A DNA stretch of 64,000 bases from the NCBI GenBank assembly GCA_050633465.1, contig JBOEGO010000011.1, positions 186,001-250,000 of the forward strand. The letters run 5' to 3'. Under the pieces are notes generated by a model, which saw only the letters and a list, made by a program, of their open reading frames with translations, had not been told where the DNA came from and ran no database searches. Below are positions 43,387 through 52,275 of the stretch, in pieces (the first letter of the stretch is position 1; each line of letters opens with the position of its first letter). Made by a program: the position numbers and the translations under genes. Source of the DNA: UBA3069 sp050633465 (GTDB lineage Bacteria; Pseudomonadota; Alphaproteobacteria; Rhodobacterales; Rhodobacteraceae).

Positions 43387-44151
43387 ATGTTCAAATCCCT
43401 CCTTGCCTCCGCCGCCTTGGGCCTGTCCTCGCTGGGCCTGTCCACCCTGCCCGCCGCCGCCTTCGACCTCACCGAAATGTCCGATGACGAACGCACCGCC
43501 CTGCGCGGCGAAATCCGCAGCTACCTGATGGAAAACCCGCAGGTAATCATGGATGCCGTCGCCGTGCTAGAGGAACAACAAGCCAAAGCCGAAGCCGAAA
43601 GCGAACTCGGCATGGTCGCCGCCAACGCCAAGGATATATTCGAGGACCCCACCTCATGGGTCGGCGGCAACCCCGAGGGCGATATCACATTGGTCGAATT
43701 CACCGACTACCGCTGCGGTTACTGCCGCAAGGCCCACGGCGAAGTCGAACAACTGCTGAAATCCGACGGCAATATCCGCTTCATCGTCAAGGAATTCCCG
43801 ATTCTGGGCCAGGACAGCATGACCTCCGCCCGCTTTGCACTGGCCGTAAAACTGACCGCAGGCGACGATGCCTATAAATCGGTCCATGACGCGCTGATCG
43901 CGCTCAAAGGTCCGGTGTCCCCCGCCGCCCTGACCCGCATCGCCAAGGACGCAGGCATCGACGCCGATACCGCCATGGCGAAAATGGACAGCAAAGAGGT
44001 AACAGACATCATCGCCGCCAATCACGAACTGGCGCAACGGCTGCAAATCTCGGGCACGCCCACCTTTGTGCTGGATGACCAGATGCTGCGTGGCTACGTG
44101 CCACTGGACGGGATGCAACAACTGGTGGCACAGGCCCGCGCCGCCGACTGA
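43387..44151 (+). CDS. DsbA-family thiol-disulfide oxidoreductase
   Basis: A 254-residue periplasmic thioredoxin-fold protein. Signal peptide (about 1-25), an N-terminal helical region (ALRGEIRSYLMENPQVIMDA), active site RCGYCRKAH at about 113-121, and the cis-Pro loop ISGTPTFVLDD. The helical N-terminal extension is like ScsC/Com1-type proteins that can trimerise. Likely redox partner for periplasmic protein folding. Operon with the M48 protease; the next gene is a truncated paralogue. Confidence 0.93.
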   Translation: MFKSLLASAALGLSSLGLSTLPAAAFDLTEMSDDERTALRGEIRSYLMENPQVIMDAVAVLEEQQAKAEAESELGMVAANAKDIFEDPTSWVGGNPEGDITLVEFTDYRCGYCRKAHGEVEQLLKSDGNIRFIVKEFPILGQDSMTSARFALAVKLTAGDDAYKSVHDALIALKGPVSPAALTRIAKDAGIDADTAMAKMDSKEVTDIIAANHELAQRLQISGTPTFVLDDQMLRGYVPLDGMQQLVAQARAAD

Positions 44152-44214
44152 TCCCGCAGAAAAACCTCACTCCGGTCGGCGGGCCAGCCTCGCCGACCGC
44201 ATGAAAGCCGCCAG

Positions 44215-44805
44215 ATGATCCGCCTGACCGCCCTTTGTTCGGCCCTGATCTGCGCCACAAGCGCACAGGCCGACCCCCACAACCCACAATCGCGCAACGC
44301 CCTGCACAGCCCGGATTCGCGCAGCGTCCTGCACAGCCCGGATTCGCGCAGCGTCCTGCACAGCCCGGATTCGCGCAGCATCCTGCACGGTGAAATCCGC
44401 GCCCTGCTGCTGAACGAACCCGCCATCGTGCAAAACGCGCTGAACCCGCCCGCTGATCCCTACGCCGATGAAAAAACCAGTGACCGCAACGCAATCCGCA
44501 CCAACCGCGCCGCGCTAGAGGCCGCAAACCGAACCGCATATGGCGCACCAAACGCCCTGCTGACCATCGCCCTGTTCACCACGCCAAACTGCCCCGATTG
44601 CAGGCAAATGCAATCCGACCTCGCCGCGCTGGCCAAAACCAACCCGATCCGCATCACCCTGTTCGATCTGGAAAAAGACGCCGCACTGGCCCGCGCCATG
44701 GGCGCAACATCCGCACCCTATACAGTCTTCCCCGATACATTCCTGAACGGTCAAATCCCCGCACCGGTGCTGCAACGCTATATCACCAAGGCGCTGACCA
44801 AATAA
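44215..44805 (+). CDS. Truncated thioredoxin-fold paralogue with 9-residue repeat expansion
   Basis: A 196-residue secreted protein with a signal peptide (about 1-20), then three tandem copies of LHSPDSRS(V/I), then LHGEIRALLLNEPAIVQNAL, which aligns with the helical N-terminus of the DsbA-like gene before it (LRGEIRSYLMENPQVIMDAV). The thioredoxin part has active site TTPNCPDCRQMQ and a cis-Pro loop SAPYTVFPD but lacks the helical insertion of DsbA, so the catalytic domain is thioredoxin-size. Most likely a diverged tandem duplicate. Start ATG 44215, 63 bases after the DsbA-like stop. Confidence 0.85.
   Translation: MIRLTALCSALICATSAQADPHNPQSRNALHSPDSRSVLHSPDSRSVLHSPDSRSILHGEIRALLLNEPAIVQNALNPPADPYADEKTSDRNAIRTNRAALEAANRTAYGAPNALLTIALFTTPNCPDCRQMQSDLAALAKTNPIRITLFDLEKDAALARAMGATSAPYTVFPDTFLNGQIPAPVLQRYITKALTK
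44302..44382 (+). repeat. Tandem repeat, 3 x 27 bp, inside the thioredoxin paralogue
   Basis: Three almost identical in-frame units beginning CTGCACAGCCCGGATTCGCG; only the last unit has one base change (GTC to ATC). A partial fourth copy follows. The near-identity at DNA level implies recent expansion. Confidence 0.95.
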
Positions 44806-44834
44806 CGCGCGCCCCGCGCCACAGATAAACGCCT

Positions 44835-44858
44835 GACTTTTTCTTGGAAAAAATACTC
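44835..44858 (+). repeat. Dispersed repeat, type A
   Basis: Copy GACTTTTTCTTGGAAAAAAT-ACTC, between the convergent ends of the thioredoxin-paralogue and EamA genes. Confidence 0.7.
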
Positions 44859-44870
44859 GAAAATCCAGAC

Positions 44871-45761
44871 CTATCCGGGCATCCGCGGCCTGCGGTTGAT
44901 CAACACAATCCCGATCGCCACCAATACCAGCGCCACAACCACATTCATCCCGAATGTCTCGCCCAATACGGCCCAGCCCAACAACACGGAAACCACCGGC
45001 GACAGGAATGAAAAACTGGCCACGCCAGACGCCGGATACCGCTTCATCAGGAAAAACCAGAACAGAAACCCGAAACTGGCCACCGCAATCACCTGATAGC
45101 CCACTCCGGCCCAATGCCACAGGCCCGGATCACGCAGGAACGGACCAAACAGCGGCGCCACGGCGAATAGAACCACGCTCGACACCAGCAATTGCCACAG
45201 CAATTGCACCTCGGGCACCAGATCCTGCGCCCGCGTCACCCGCACCGCCAGCGCGATCCCGCCCCAGCCCGCAGCGGCACCCAATGCGGCCAGATCGCCC
45301 ATCAGGCTGGCCTGCCCGCCCTGACGATCCGCCAGCACCAAGGCCACACCACACATCGCCAATACCAGCCCCAAACCGCGCATCCTGGTCAACTGCTCGC
45401 CCGGCAACAGAAAATGCGCCGCCAGCGACAACATCACCGGCATGGTGTAAAACAGGATCGACGCCCGCGCCACGCTGGTATGATCCAATGCCCAGAACAG
45501 CGCGACAAATTCAAACGAAAACAAACCGCCAATCAACAGCCCCGCACCCCATGTGCCACGCGGGCTGCGCAGCGGAATGCCCCGCGCCCGTGCCCAGACC
45601 AGCAACACCAACATGGCAAAAAACGACCGCATCGCCGCCATGAACACGGGCTGAAACCCGCCATTGCCCAGTTTGATTACCACCTGATTAAAGGCCAGCA
45701 CAACGGCAAACCCCACCAGATACAGCGCGCCAATTCCGTCTATTCTGTCTTTGCGTTCCAT
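44871..45761 (-). CDS. EamA/DMT-family transporter
   Basis: A 296-residue inner-membrane carrier with ten predicted membrane segments in two EamA repeats (about 8-140 and 150-290). Segments HTSVARASILFYTMPVML and PASGVASFSFLSPVVSVLLG are the conserved second halves of each repeat. Start at 45761 (MERKDRIDG) is preferred; 45779 is possible and neither has a strong ribosome-binding site. Substrate unknown. Convergent with the thioredoxin gene. Confidence 0.88.
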   Translation of the reverse strand: MERKDRIDGIGALYLVGFAVVLAFNQVVIKLGNGGFQPVFMAAMRSFFAMLVLLVWARARGIPLRSPRGTWGAGLLIGGLFSFEFVALFWALDHTSVARASILFYTMPVMLSLAAHFLLPGEQLTRMRGLGLVLAMCGVALVLADRQGGQASLMGDLAALGAAAGWGGIALAVRVTRAQDLVPEVQLLWQLLVSSVVLFAVAPLFGPFLRDPGLWHWAGVGYQVIAVASFGFLFWFFLMKRYPASGVASFSFLSPVVSVLLGWAVLGETFGMNVVVALVLVAIGIVLINRRPRMPG

Positions 45762-45864
45762 GCCCGCCAGTTGCGCCATGGGCACGGGGGCCGTCAATCC
45801 CCTGCAATGCTTCGCGCATAATTTATTCGCAGGCAAACAAAATGAACCGCCGCAAACCGGCCCG

Positions 45865-46539
45865 CTATTTCCCGTCACGCTCCTTGCGCAACACCGCATC
45901 CACAGGGCGCCTCAACCGGCGAAACAACGCCGGATTGCGCCCGACAAAATCATGGATCAACCGCATGGGGAAATTGCGCTCTTGCCCCTTTAGATACAAA
46001 AACCCCGATGTCGCCCCCAGTGCCGCACCAAACATATCGACAATCAAATCGCCCATGGTGTCGATCAGGCCGGATTTCTGCATGTTGAAACCAAACAACT
46101 GGTCCATGCCGAATTCGAACACCTCCCAGACAGCGCCAATCGCAATGGCAAAACAGAATGCGAAAAACGCCACCGCTAAAGGGGGCGCGGCGAAACGGTC
46201 GCCCTGAAACATCATGAAAACCAGAATGAACCCGATCAACCCGAACCCGACCGCACTGCCCCCGTGCAACATCACGTCCCACCACCAGAACCGGCCATAG
46301 AAATCATAGACCTCGCCCAGAAACAGGGTCGAGCCGACGAATATGGTGATCAGCAACACGAAACTGGGCGGCACCCGCACATGGGCATAGCGCCCCAGAT
46401 ACAGCGGCACCAATGACAGGGCCAGCGTCACCAACGCCACAAATGCCAGCGACAACCGCCCCTCGAATATCGCATCCGCCGCGAAAACCAGCAACAGCGC
46501 CCAAATGATCTTGGCCAGCCAGCTTTGTTCGCGAAACAT
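45865..46539 (-). CDS. DUF2238-like membrane protein
   Basis: A 224-residue membrane protein with about six hydrophobic segments. Conserved polar motifs in membrane-adjacent positions, WDVMLHGGSAVGFG, WEVFEFGMDQLFG and DTMGDLIVDMFGAALG, match the DUF2238 (YjdF) family. Function unknown. The start is at 46539 after AGGAG; an in-frame upstream extension is unconserved and overlaps the divergent EEP gene. Same strand as the EamA carrier, 104 bases apart. Confidence 0.82.
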   Translation of the reverse strand: MFREQSWLAKIIWALLLVFAADAIFEGRLSLAFVALVTLALSLVPLYLGRYAHVRVPPSFVLLITIFVGSTLFLGEVYDFYGRFWWWDVMLHGGSAVGFGLIGFILVFMMFQGDRFAAPPLAVAFFAFCFAIAIGAVWEVFEFGMDQLFGFNMQKSGLIDTMGDLIVDMFGAALGATSGFLYLKGQERNFPMRLIHDFVGRNPALFRRLRRPVDAVLRKERDGK

Positions 46540-46577
46540 ACGTGGACACTCCTTGCCTGCAATCCTATCTAGGGAAC

Positions 46578-47273
46578 ATGACGCCCCACCTGCGCATTGC
46601 AAGCTATAACCTACAGAAATGTGTCGGGCTGGACCTTCGGCGCAGACCCGACCGCGCGCTACAGGTGATCCAGGCCCTGAACGCGCAAATCGTGGTCCTG
46701 CAAGAGGCAGACAAACGCCTGCCCCCCCGCCCCGCCGCCCTGCCCCACGGCATGGCCGAGGCCGAGGGCTGGCACCCCGTCCCCTTTGGCGAACCGGGCG
46801 GATCACTGGGCTGGCACGGCAATGCCATGCTGCTGCGCGACAGCGTGCAGGTGCTGGACACCAGCCACATCAACCTGCCGGGGCTGGAACCGCGCGGCGC
46901 AGTGCGTGCCGACCTGATGACCGCAATCGGGCCGCTGCGGGTGGTCGGGGCGCATCTGGGGCTGATCCGGCGCTATCGCCTGTTGCAAATCACCGCCATC
47001 ACGCACCACCTGCGCAACCTGCCCGACATGCCCACCGTGCTGACAGGGGATTTTAACGAATGGGGGGCGGGCATGGCGATGGACACCGCCGCCGGTGCGC
47101 TGGATTTCATTCCCGCGCGCCCCAGCTTTCCCAGCCCGCGCCCCATCGCACCGCTGGACCGTTTCGCGCTGAGCCGCGATTTGACGGCCACAGATCACGG
47201 CACCCACAACGCCGCCCCCGCCCGCGTGGCATCGGATCACCTGCCGATATGGGCCAACCTGCGCCTGCGCTGA
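46578..47273 (+). CDS. Endonuclease/exonuclease/phosphatase family protein
   Basis: A 231-residue EEP-fold metal-dependent phosphohydrolase. Motifs: ASYNLQKCVG at the N-terminus, catalytic Glu in VLQEADKRL, HLGLIRRYRLLQ, DFNEWG, and the C-terminal ASDHLPIWA with the catalytic His/Asp. Family substrates include nucleic acids and phospholipids or sphingomyelin; the small size and absence of a signal peptide point to a cytoplasmic enzyme. Start ATG 46578 after AGGGA. Divergent from the DUF2238-like gene; a 20-bp hairpin lies 78 bases after the stop. Confidence 0.9.
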   Translation: MTPHLRIASYNLQKCVGLDLRRRPDRALQVIQALNAQIVVLQEADKRLPPRPAALPHGMAEAEGWHPVPFGEPGGSLGWHGNAMLLRDSVQVLDTSHINLPGLEPRGAVRADLMTAIGPLRVVGAHLGLIRRYRLLQITAITHHLRNLPDMPTVLTGDFNEWGAGMAMDTAAGALDFIPARPSFPSPRPIAPLDRFALSRDLTATDHGTHNAAPARVASDHLPIWANLRLR

Positions 47274-47350
47274 GCCAGGTTGATGGGCGAAATTGATGGG
47301 CCAAATAGATCCCCCCTAACGGGGTTGCGCGCCCCATCGGCGCGCGACAA

Positions 47351-47394
47351 GGCGGGGGAGTAGCGGCGCGATCCCGCGCCGCTACTCCCCCGCC
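47351..47394. repeat. Perfect 20-bp hairpin
   Basis: Twenty-base arms (GGCGGGGGAGTAGCGGCGCG and its exact complement) around an ATCC loop. It lies between the EEP gene and the Na+/H+ antiporter gene. There is no U-run on either side, so a simple intrinsic terminator is not obvious; an RNA-stabilising or protein-binding hairpin is as likely. Confidence 0.95.
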
Positions 47395-47542
47395 CCCCGC
47401 CCCATTGCAACGCGCCCCCCAACACCCCGTGCCCTCCCCCCGGACCACCCCGGCCACCCCGGCCAATCGCCAGATCACAGCCGCTTTGCCCACCGCGCAG
47501 CCCATGCTAAACAGCAAAGAAACGCGCAACATCGGATATCCC

Positions 47543-48814
47543 ATGACATTTTTGCAAATCACCTCGGCCCTTATCGTGCTGGCAGGCGCATTCGGGGCAA
47601 TCAATTACCTGTTTTTGAAACTGCCCTCCTCTATCGGGATCCTTGTGGTGTCGCTTCTGGCCTCGATGGTGATGCTGGGGGTCGACCAACTGGCCCCCGG
47701 TCTGGGCATCGCCGACAACGCCCGTCAGGTGGTGACTGGCATCGACTTTTCCGATGCCCTGCTCGAGGGGATGCTGGGCCTGTTGCTCTTTGCCGGTGCG
47801 CTGCATGTGCCGATATCGGAACTGCGCCAGCAATGGCGGGTGGTTGCCCTGATGGCGACGCTGGGCGTGGGCCTGTCCACCGCCATTGTGGGGTTCGGGT
47901 TTTCATGGATCACCGGAATGCCGCTGATGGTGGCACTGGTGTTCGGCGCGCTGATTTCGCCCACCGATCCAGTGGCGGTGCTGGGGGTCTTGCGCTCGGC
48001 CAACCTGCGCAAATCACTGGAAACAAAGATCGCAGGCGAATCCCTGTTCAATGACGGGGTCGGCTATGTGGTGTTTCTGGTGCTGGTCGGGCTGGCCTTT
48101 CCGGGCGGCGATGCCCACGGTGTGGCGGGTGATCACGGCGGAGACAGCGCCCTGACGGGTGCGGCCAAACTGTTTGTCCAAGAGGCCGTGGGCGGTGCCC
48201 TCCTCGGCATCACCCTAGGCTGGCTGGTGTTTCGCGTCATGCGCCTGATTGATGACTACTCGCTCGAGGTGCTGATCACGCTGGGGCTGGCCTTTGGCGG
48301 CTATGAACTGGCCGTGGCGCTGCATGTCTCTGCCCCGATCATGGCCGTCTGCGCGGGGCTGCTGATCGGCGACATCGGTGCCAAACACGGCATGTCCGAA
48401 GAAACCCGCAAATATGTCGATGCCTTTTGGAAATTGATCGACGAAATCCTGAACGCGGTCCTGTTCCTGTTGATCGGGCTAGAGGTATTTGCCGTCACAT
48501 TCACATCCGATCTGCTGGTCGCGGGCACCATGGCCATCGCGCTGGCCCTTTTTGCACGACTGGCCGCCGTGGCCGTTCCCGTGCTGCTGTTGCAACCCTT
48601 TCGCGGCTTTTCCGGCGGGGTGATCCCGATCATGACATGGGGCGGGCTAAAGGGCGGTATTTCCGTCGCGCTGGCCCTGTCCCTGCCCGACAGCGAATGG
48701 AAACCGCTGATCCTGACCGCGACCTATATGGTGGTGATTTTCTCGATCATTGTGCAGGGGCTGACGGTGGCGAAACTGGCCAACCGCGTCGGGCGCACAC
48801 CTGATTTGATGTAG
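47543..48814 (+). CDS. Sodium/proton antiporter (CPA1)
   Basis: A 423-residue monovalent cation/proton antiporter with about 12 membrane segments. Ion-binding motifs of the CPA1 family: SPTDPVAVLGVLRSA and GESLFNDGVGYVVF. A short C-terminus with no regulatory tail. A His/Gly-rich loop (GGDAHGVAGDHGG) after the Asp-containing segment might sense pH; that is speculative. Start at 47543 is set by family alignment (MTFLQITSALIVLAG), ignoring the low-complexity upstream frame. It probably has its own promoter after the 20-bp hairpin. Confidence 0.92.
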   Translation: MTFLQITSALIVLAGAFGAINYLFLKLPSSIGILVVSLLASMVMLGVDQLAPGLGIADNARQVVTGIDFSDALLEGMLGLLLFAGALHVPISELRQQWRVVALMATLGVGLSTAIVGFGFSWITGMPLMVALVFGALISPTDPVAVLGVLRSANLRKSLETKIAGESLFNDGVGYVVFLVLVGLAFPGGDAHGVAGDHGGDSALTGAAKLFVQEAVGGALLGITLGWLVFRVMRLIDDYSLEVLITLGLAFGGYELAVALHVSAPIMAVCAGLLIGDIGAKHGMSEETRKYVDAFWKLIDEILNAVLFLLIGLEVFAVTFTSDLLVAGTMAIALALFARLAAVAVPVLLLQPFRGFSGGVIPIMTWGGLKGGISVALALSLPDSEWKPLILTATYMVVIFSIIVQGLTVAKLANRVGRTPDLM

Positions 48815-48877
48815 GCAGGATGGCATATGGGCCTGGCGCAACCTGAATTCCGGCTCCCCCCTGTTCAGGCTGTGTCA

Positions 48878-48950
48878 GGGGGGCCAGCCCCCCAAGTCCA
48901 TTTGCACAGCAAATGAACACCCCCCGGAGTATTTTCGCCAAGAAAAAGCC
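48878..48950 (+). repeat. Composite 3'-end element with type A repeat
   Basis: Hairpin GGGGGG-ccag-CCCCCC (48878-48893), a second hairpin CATTTGC-aca-GCAAATG (48899-48915), then CCCCCCGGAGTATTTTCGCC-AAGAAAAAGCC (48920-48950), the type A repeat in reverse orientation. Same order as at 18693-18772. It lies in the 270-base convergent gap between the antiporter and helicase genes. Confidence 0.8.
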
Positions 48951-49084
48951 AAAGCGTCACCAGTCGGGTCACGCGTCGCCTCTCCTCTCGCCGAAACAAA
49001 GCACGCCCCCGAACCGTCAGGTTGTGGGAGCTTGCAGATCATGGCGCGCCTAGGCGCGACTATGGGTTTACAGGGGGAGCGGCC

Positions 49085-50413
49085 TCAGGCCGAGGCTGAG
49101 GCCTTGCCCCGCCGTGCGCCACCCGGTTTGCCACCGCCGCCGCTGCGACGGCGTGCGCCACCGGGTTTGCCGCCACCACCGGGGCGACCACCGCCGCCAC
49201 CCGGACGACCGCCACCACCGCCAGCGCCACCACGGCCACGGCCGCGCCCGCCCTTGGGGGCTGCGGGGGCATCGGATGCCTCCCACGGGCGGCCCGAGGC
49301 CACGGGGATCTTGATCTTCATCACCTTTTCGATGTCGCGCAATTCGCCCATTTCATCGGGGGCGCAGAATGCGATCGCCGCGCCGTCGCGGCCCGCCCGT
49401 GCGGTGCGCCCGATGCGGTGCACATAGTTTTCCGGCACATTGGGCAGTTCATAGTTATAGACGTGTTTCACATCGGGAATGTCCAGCCCACGCGCCGCCA
49501 CATCGGTGGCCACCAGCACGCGGGTTTCGCCACGGCGGAATGCCTCGAGTGCGCGCTGGCGCTGGCCCTGGGATTTGTTGCCATGGATCGACGCGGCGGC
49601 ATAGCCCGCCTTGTCCAGCAGTTTCATCAGCTTTTCACAGCCGTGTTTCGTGCGCCCGAACACCAGTGCCAGCTCGTCGCGGTGTTTGTCCAGCAGTTCG
49701 ATCAACAGTTCGGTTTTCGCGCCTTTGGCCACGAAATGCACCTGTTGTTCGATCTTTTCCACCGCTTTGCCCGGCGGGTTCACCTGCACGCGCTTGGGGT
49801 TGTTCAGGAATGCGCCTGCGATTTCCTCCATCTGTTTGGGCATGGTGGCCGAAAACAGCATGGTCTGGCGTTCCTTGGCCACCAGCCCCGAAATCTTGCG
49901 CAGGGCATGGATGAAACCCAGATCCAGCATCTGGTCGGCCTCGTCCAGCACCAGAAACGCGGTGCCGTCCAACCGCAACGCGCGGCGTTCCAGCAGGTCC
50001 AGCAACCGCCCCGGAGTCGCCACCAGAATATCGGTGCCCTTGGCCAGCTTGTTGGCCTGCGCGTTCAGCGACGCACCGCCCACCACCAGATTGACCCGCA
50101 TCGGCGTGCCGCGCACCAGTTCAATCAGGCTGTCGGAAATCTGTTTCGCCAGTTCCCGCGTCGGGGCCAGAACCAGCCCGCGCACCATCTTTTCCGCCGG
50201 TTTGCGGCCGATTTCCATCAGCTGCGCCACCAGTGGCAGGCCAAAGGCCATGGTCTTGCCGGTGCCGGTCTGCGCCAGCCCCATCACATCGCGCCCTTCC
50301 AGCGCCAGCGGGATCGCATGGGTCTGGATCGGGGTCGGCTCTGAAATGCCCTGTTTGGTCAGGGCTGTGATCAGATGTTTGGGCAGGCCCATCATCTCGA
50401 ATTGGTTTTCCAT
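49085..50413 (-). CDS. DEAD-box RNA helicase (RhlE type)
   Basis: A 442-residue helicase. RecA-like domain 1: Q motif MMGLPKHLITALTKQGISEP, motif I AQTGTGKT, DEAD box as VLDEADQM, SAT in LFSATMP; domain 2: VATDVAARGLDIPDV and HRIGRTARAGRDG. The C-terminal 65 residues are an Arg/Gly/Lys-rich low-complexity tail (GGRGRGRGGAGGG and repeats), typical of RNA-binding RhlE/CsdA-like proteins. Start at 50413, after AGGGAGAAGGAA. A long leader of up to about 230 bases precedes it, often seen with cold-inducible helicases. Function: RNA unwinding in ribosome assembly or decay. Confidence 0.94.
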   Translation of the reverse strand: MENQFEMMGLPKHLITALTKQGISEPTPIQTHAIPLALEGRDVMGLAQTGTGKTMAFGLPLVAQLMEIGRKPAEKMVRGLVLAPTRELAKQISDSLIELVRGTPMRVNLVVGGASLNAQANKLAKGTDILVATPGRLLDLLERRALRLDGTAFLVLDEADQMLDLGFIHALRKISGLVAKERQTMLFSATMPKQMEEIAGAFLNNPKRVQVNPPGKAVEKIEQQVHFVAKGAKTELLIELLDKHRDELALVFGRTKHGCEKLMKLLDKAGYAAASIHGNKSQGQRQRALEAFRRGETRVLVATDVAARGLDIPDVKHVYNYELPNVPENYVHRIGRTARAGRDGAAIAFCAPDEMGELRDIEKVMKIKIPVASGRPWEASDAPAAPKGGRGRGRGGAGGGGGRPGGGGGRPGGGGKPGGARRRSGGGGKPGGARRGKASASA

Positions 50414-51010
50414 ATAAAAAATTCCTTCTCCCTGCTGCAACAGCAGGGGTGCGGGGCGCATCTGGCCCCTTGTCGTGGTGACGCCGGATGCGGTCTGCCA
50501 TCTGGGCCGGATGCCCGAACGGTTCGCGCCGACGTTTTCCCACGCGTGATCTCGGGAAAAAGAACCAACCGCCCTCTCTTCTCATGGGCGCGATCTGTCT
50601 CGCGCCCCTCTCAAGCTCACGCTGCCGAGGGCGGGGTTGGCCTGCAAATGGGGCCAAATGCGAAATAAGTCAAGTCCTTGCTGCAACCGCAACACGGCGC
50701 ATCGGGATATATCCGCACCCGCGCATCAGGGTTTGCGCCGCACCCAAGGGCGCGTCGCCGGAAACCGGGGCTTTGCCCCCCGGGCCGGATTGCCCCGCAA
50801 TCCCGCCCTTCCCCCATGTCCCCGCGCCCCTTGCCCGCTCCCATACACGCGCCCCATACCAGCGCCCCTTGCACGCGCCCCATGCACACCCAAGGCATGG
50901 CGCAAATTAGAACGCATACGAACAACCCTCTTGCACAGGACCAAAACCGCCACTACCCCTGCCAAACCACAATCAGGGGCACGCCCCGCCTTCACTCAAG
51001 GATATCAACA
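50414..51010. other. Intergenic region between RhlE and EamA genes
   Basis: About 600 bases with no convincing gene. The left half is the helicase leader, with the hairpin CTGCTG-tt-gCAGCAG just before the ribosome-binding site. The right half is Pro-codon-like low-complexity DNA with repeated GCGCCCCTTGC and CACGCGCCCCAT units (about 50823-50886). A GAAC-N6-GAAC at 50910-50923 has the wrong spacing for LexA. Confidence 0.6.
50645..50673 (-). promoter_or_regulatory. Possible promoter of the RhlE gene
   Basis: A good -35, TTGACT (50668-50673), with CATTTG 17 bases on as a weak -10. This would give a leader of about 230 bases. Confidence 0.35.
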
Positions 51011-51913
51011 ATGGACAACCTGCGCGGCGCGGTTCTGATGGTCGCGGCAATGGCCGCTTTCGCCATCGAGGACCTGTTTATCAAGGGGCTGACCGGCGAA
51101 TTATCCGTCGGCGTGGTGCTGGTTATGCTGGGGCTGGGCGGCGGGTCGGTCTTTGCCGTGATCGCCGCCATGCAGGGGCGCGGGCTGTTGGATCGCGTGC
51201 TGTGGCAACGCGCCGTGCTGCTGCGCAATCTGGGCGAAATGATCGGCACCATGGGCTTTGTCACTGCCATCGCGCTGACCCCGTTGTCATCGGCCTCCGC
51301 GATCCTTCAGGCCAATCCGCTGGCCGTCACCCTTGGCGCGGCGTTATTCCTGAATGAAAGCGTCGGCTGGCGGCGCTGGACCGCGATCGGCGTCGGGTTC
51401 ATCGGCGTGCTGATGGTGGTGCGCCCGGGACTAGAGGGCTTCGAACCCGCATCGCTCTTTGCAGTGCAGGGGGTGATCGGCCTTGCCATCCGCGATCTGG
51501 CCACCCGCGCCGCCCCGCGCAGCGCGTCCTCCATGCAAATCTCGGCGCTGGGGTTCTATTCGGTGGTGCCCGTGGGGCTGGTGCTGGTGCTGCTTGACGG
51601 TGCGCCGCCCATGCCCACATCCGCCCACGCCCTGCCCTTTGCCATAGCACTGTTTGCAGGGGTTTCAGGCTATTACGCCATCGTCGCCGCCATGCGCGTG
51701 GGCGATGTCAGCTTTGTCACGCCCTTTCGCTACACCCGCCTGATCTTTGCCATGTGCATCGGCATGGTAATCCTGAACGAGCGCCCCGACCTCTGGACAT
51801 GGGCAGGCGCCACCCTGATCGTCGGCACCGGCCTCTATACCCTCCTGCGCGAGGCACGCCTGAACCGCAAAACCCGCCGCGCCGCCAAACTGGCCGCAAC
51901 GCTGGAACCATGA
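51011..51913 (+). CDS. EamA/DMT-family transporter
   Basis: A 300-residue drug/metabolite transporter with ten predicted membrane segments in two EamA repeats. Conserved TPLSSASAILQANPLAVTLG closes the first repeat, and VGDVSFVTPFRYTRLIFAMC is in the second. The C-terminal tail is basic (LNRKTRRAAKLAA), inside. Start at 51011 (MDNLRGAVLMVAAMAAF) is preferred; the frame extends far upstream in low-complexity DNA. Substrate unknown. It is the last core gene before the AT-rich insert. Confidence 0.9.
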   Translation: MDNLRGAVLMVAAMAAFAIEDLFIKGLTGELSVGVVLVMLGLGGGSVFAVIAAMQGRGLLDRVLWQRAVLLRNLGEMIGTMGFVTAIALTPLSSASAILQANPLAVTLGAALFLNESVGWRRWTAIGVGFIGVLMVVRPGLEGFEPASLFAVQGVIGLAIRDLATRAAPRSASSMQISALGFYSVVPVGLVLVLLDGAPPMPTSAHALPFAIALFAGVSGYYAIVAAMRVGDVSFVTPFRYTRLIFAMCIGMVILNERPDLWTWAGATLIVGTGLYTLLREARLNRKTRRAAKLAATLEP

Positions 51914-52275
51914 GAGGGCAGTGAACCCGCGCCTTAGCCTCCGGACCAAAAGGGAACCGTCAGGGTATCCACCATGATCGGACTGATCAGGCCCCTACGC
52001 CCCGCTGCAACCACCTTGCCAACAAGAGCGCAATACGCAGACCATGCTGAAAAGGGCCGGCATCTTCTAGGCGACTGAAGGACACGATGGGCGGGAAGTG
52101 TGCATTCGCTGGATGCTCAGGTTACGTGCCCGATACCGACAAACCAGACATTCTCTCATATCGCCTTGGCAGCATATAGTTGAACTCAAAAAATCTCTGA
52201 CAACTTCAAAAATGCTGTGTACACCGCTCACGAGGTAGGTAATCTCTAGCAGTTGAAAAAGTTTGGAATATTGTT
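51914..52275. other. Left flank of the AT-rich insert
   Basis: About 360 bases without a gene. GC content falls from the level of the core genome to that of the AIPR gene over this stretch, most clearly after about 52130. No transposase remnant, tRNA or obvious direct repeat was seen. The last 80 bases presumably hold the AIPR promoter. Confidence 0.6.

Noticed and set aside
44302..44382. CRISPR-like direct repeats (also 56643-56710 and 40670-40705)
   Set aside because: The units are contiguous with no spacers and no cas genes; they are simple tandem repeats.
50910..50923. Second LexA-like site GAAC-N6-GAAC
   Set aside because: Spacing is six instead of the required seven, and it is not next to a repair gene.
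50617..50925. 102-codon open frame on the minus strand upstream of RhlE
   Set aside because: Low-complexity Gly/Cys/Arg sequence from repeated GCGCCCC units; no support as a protein.
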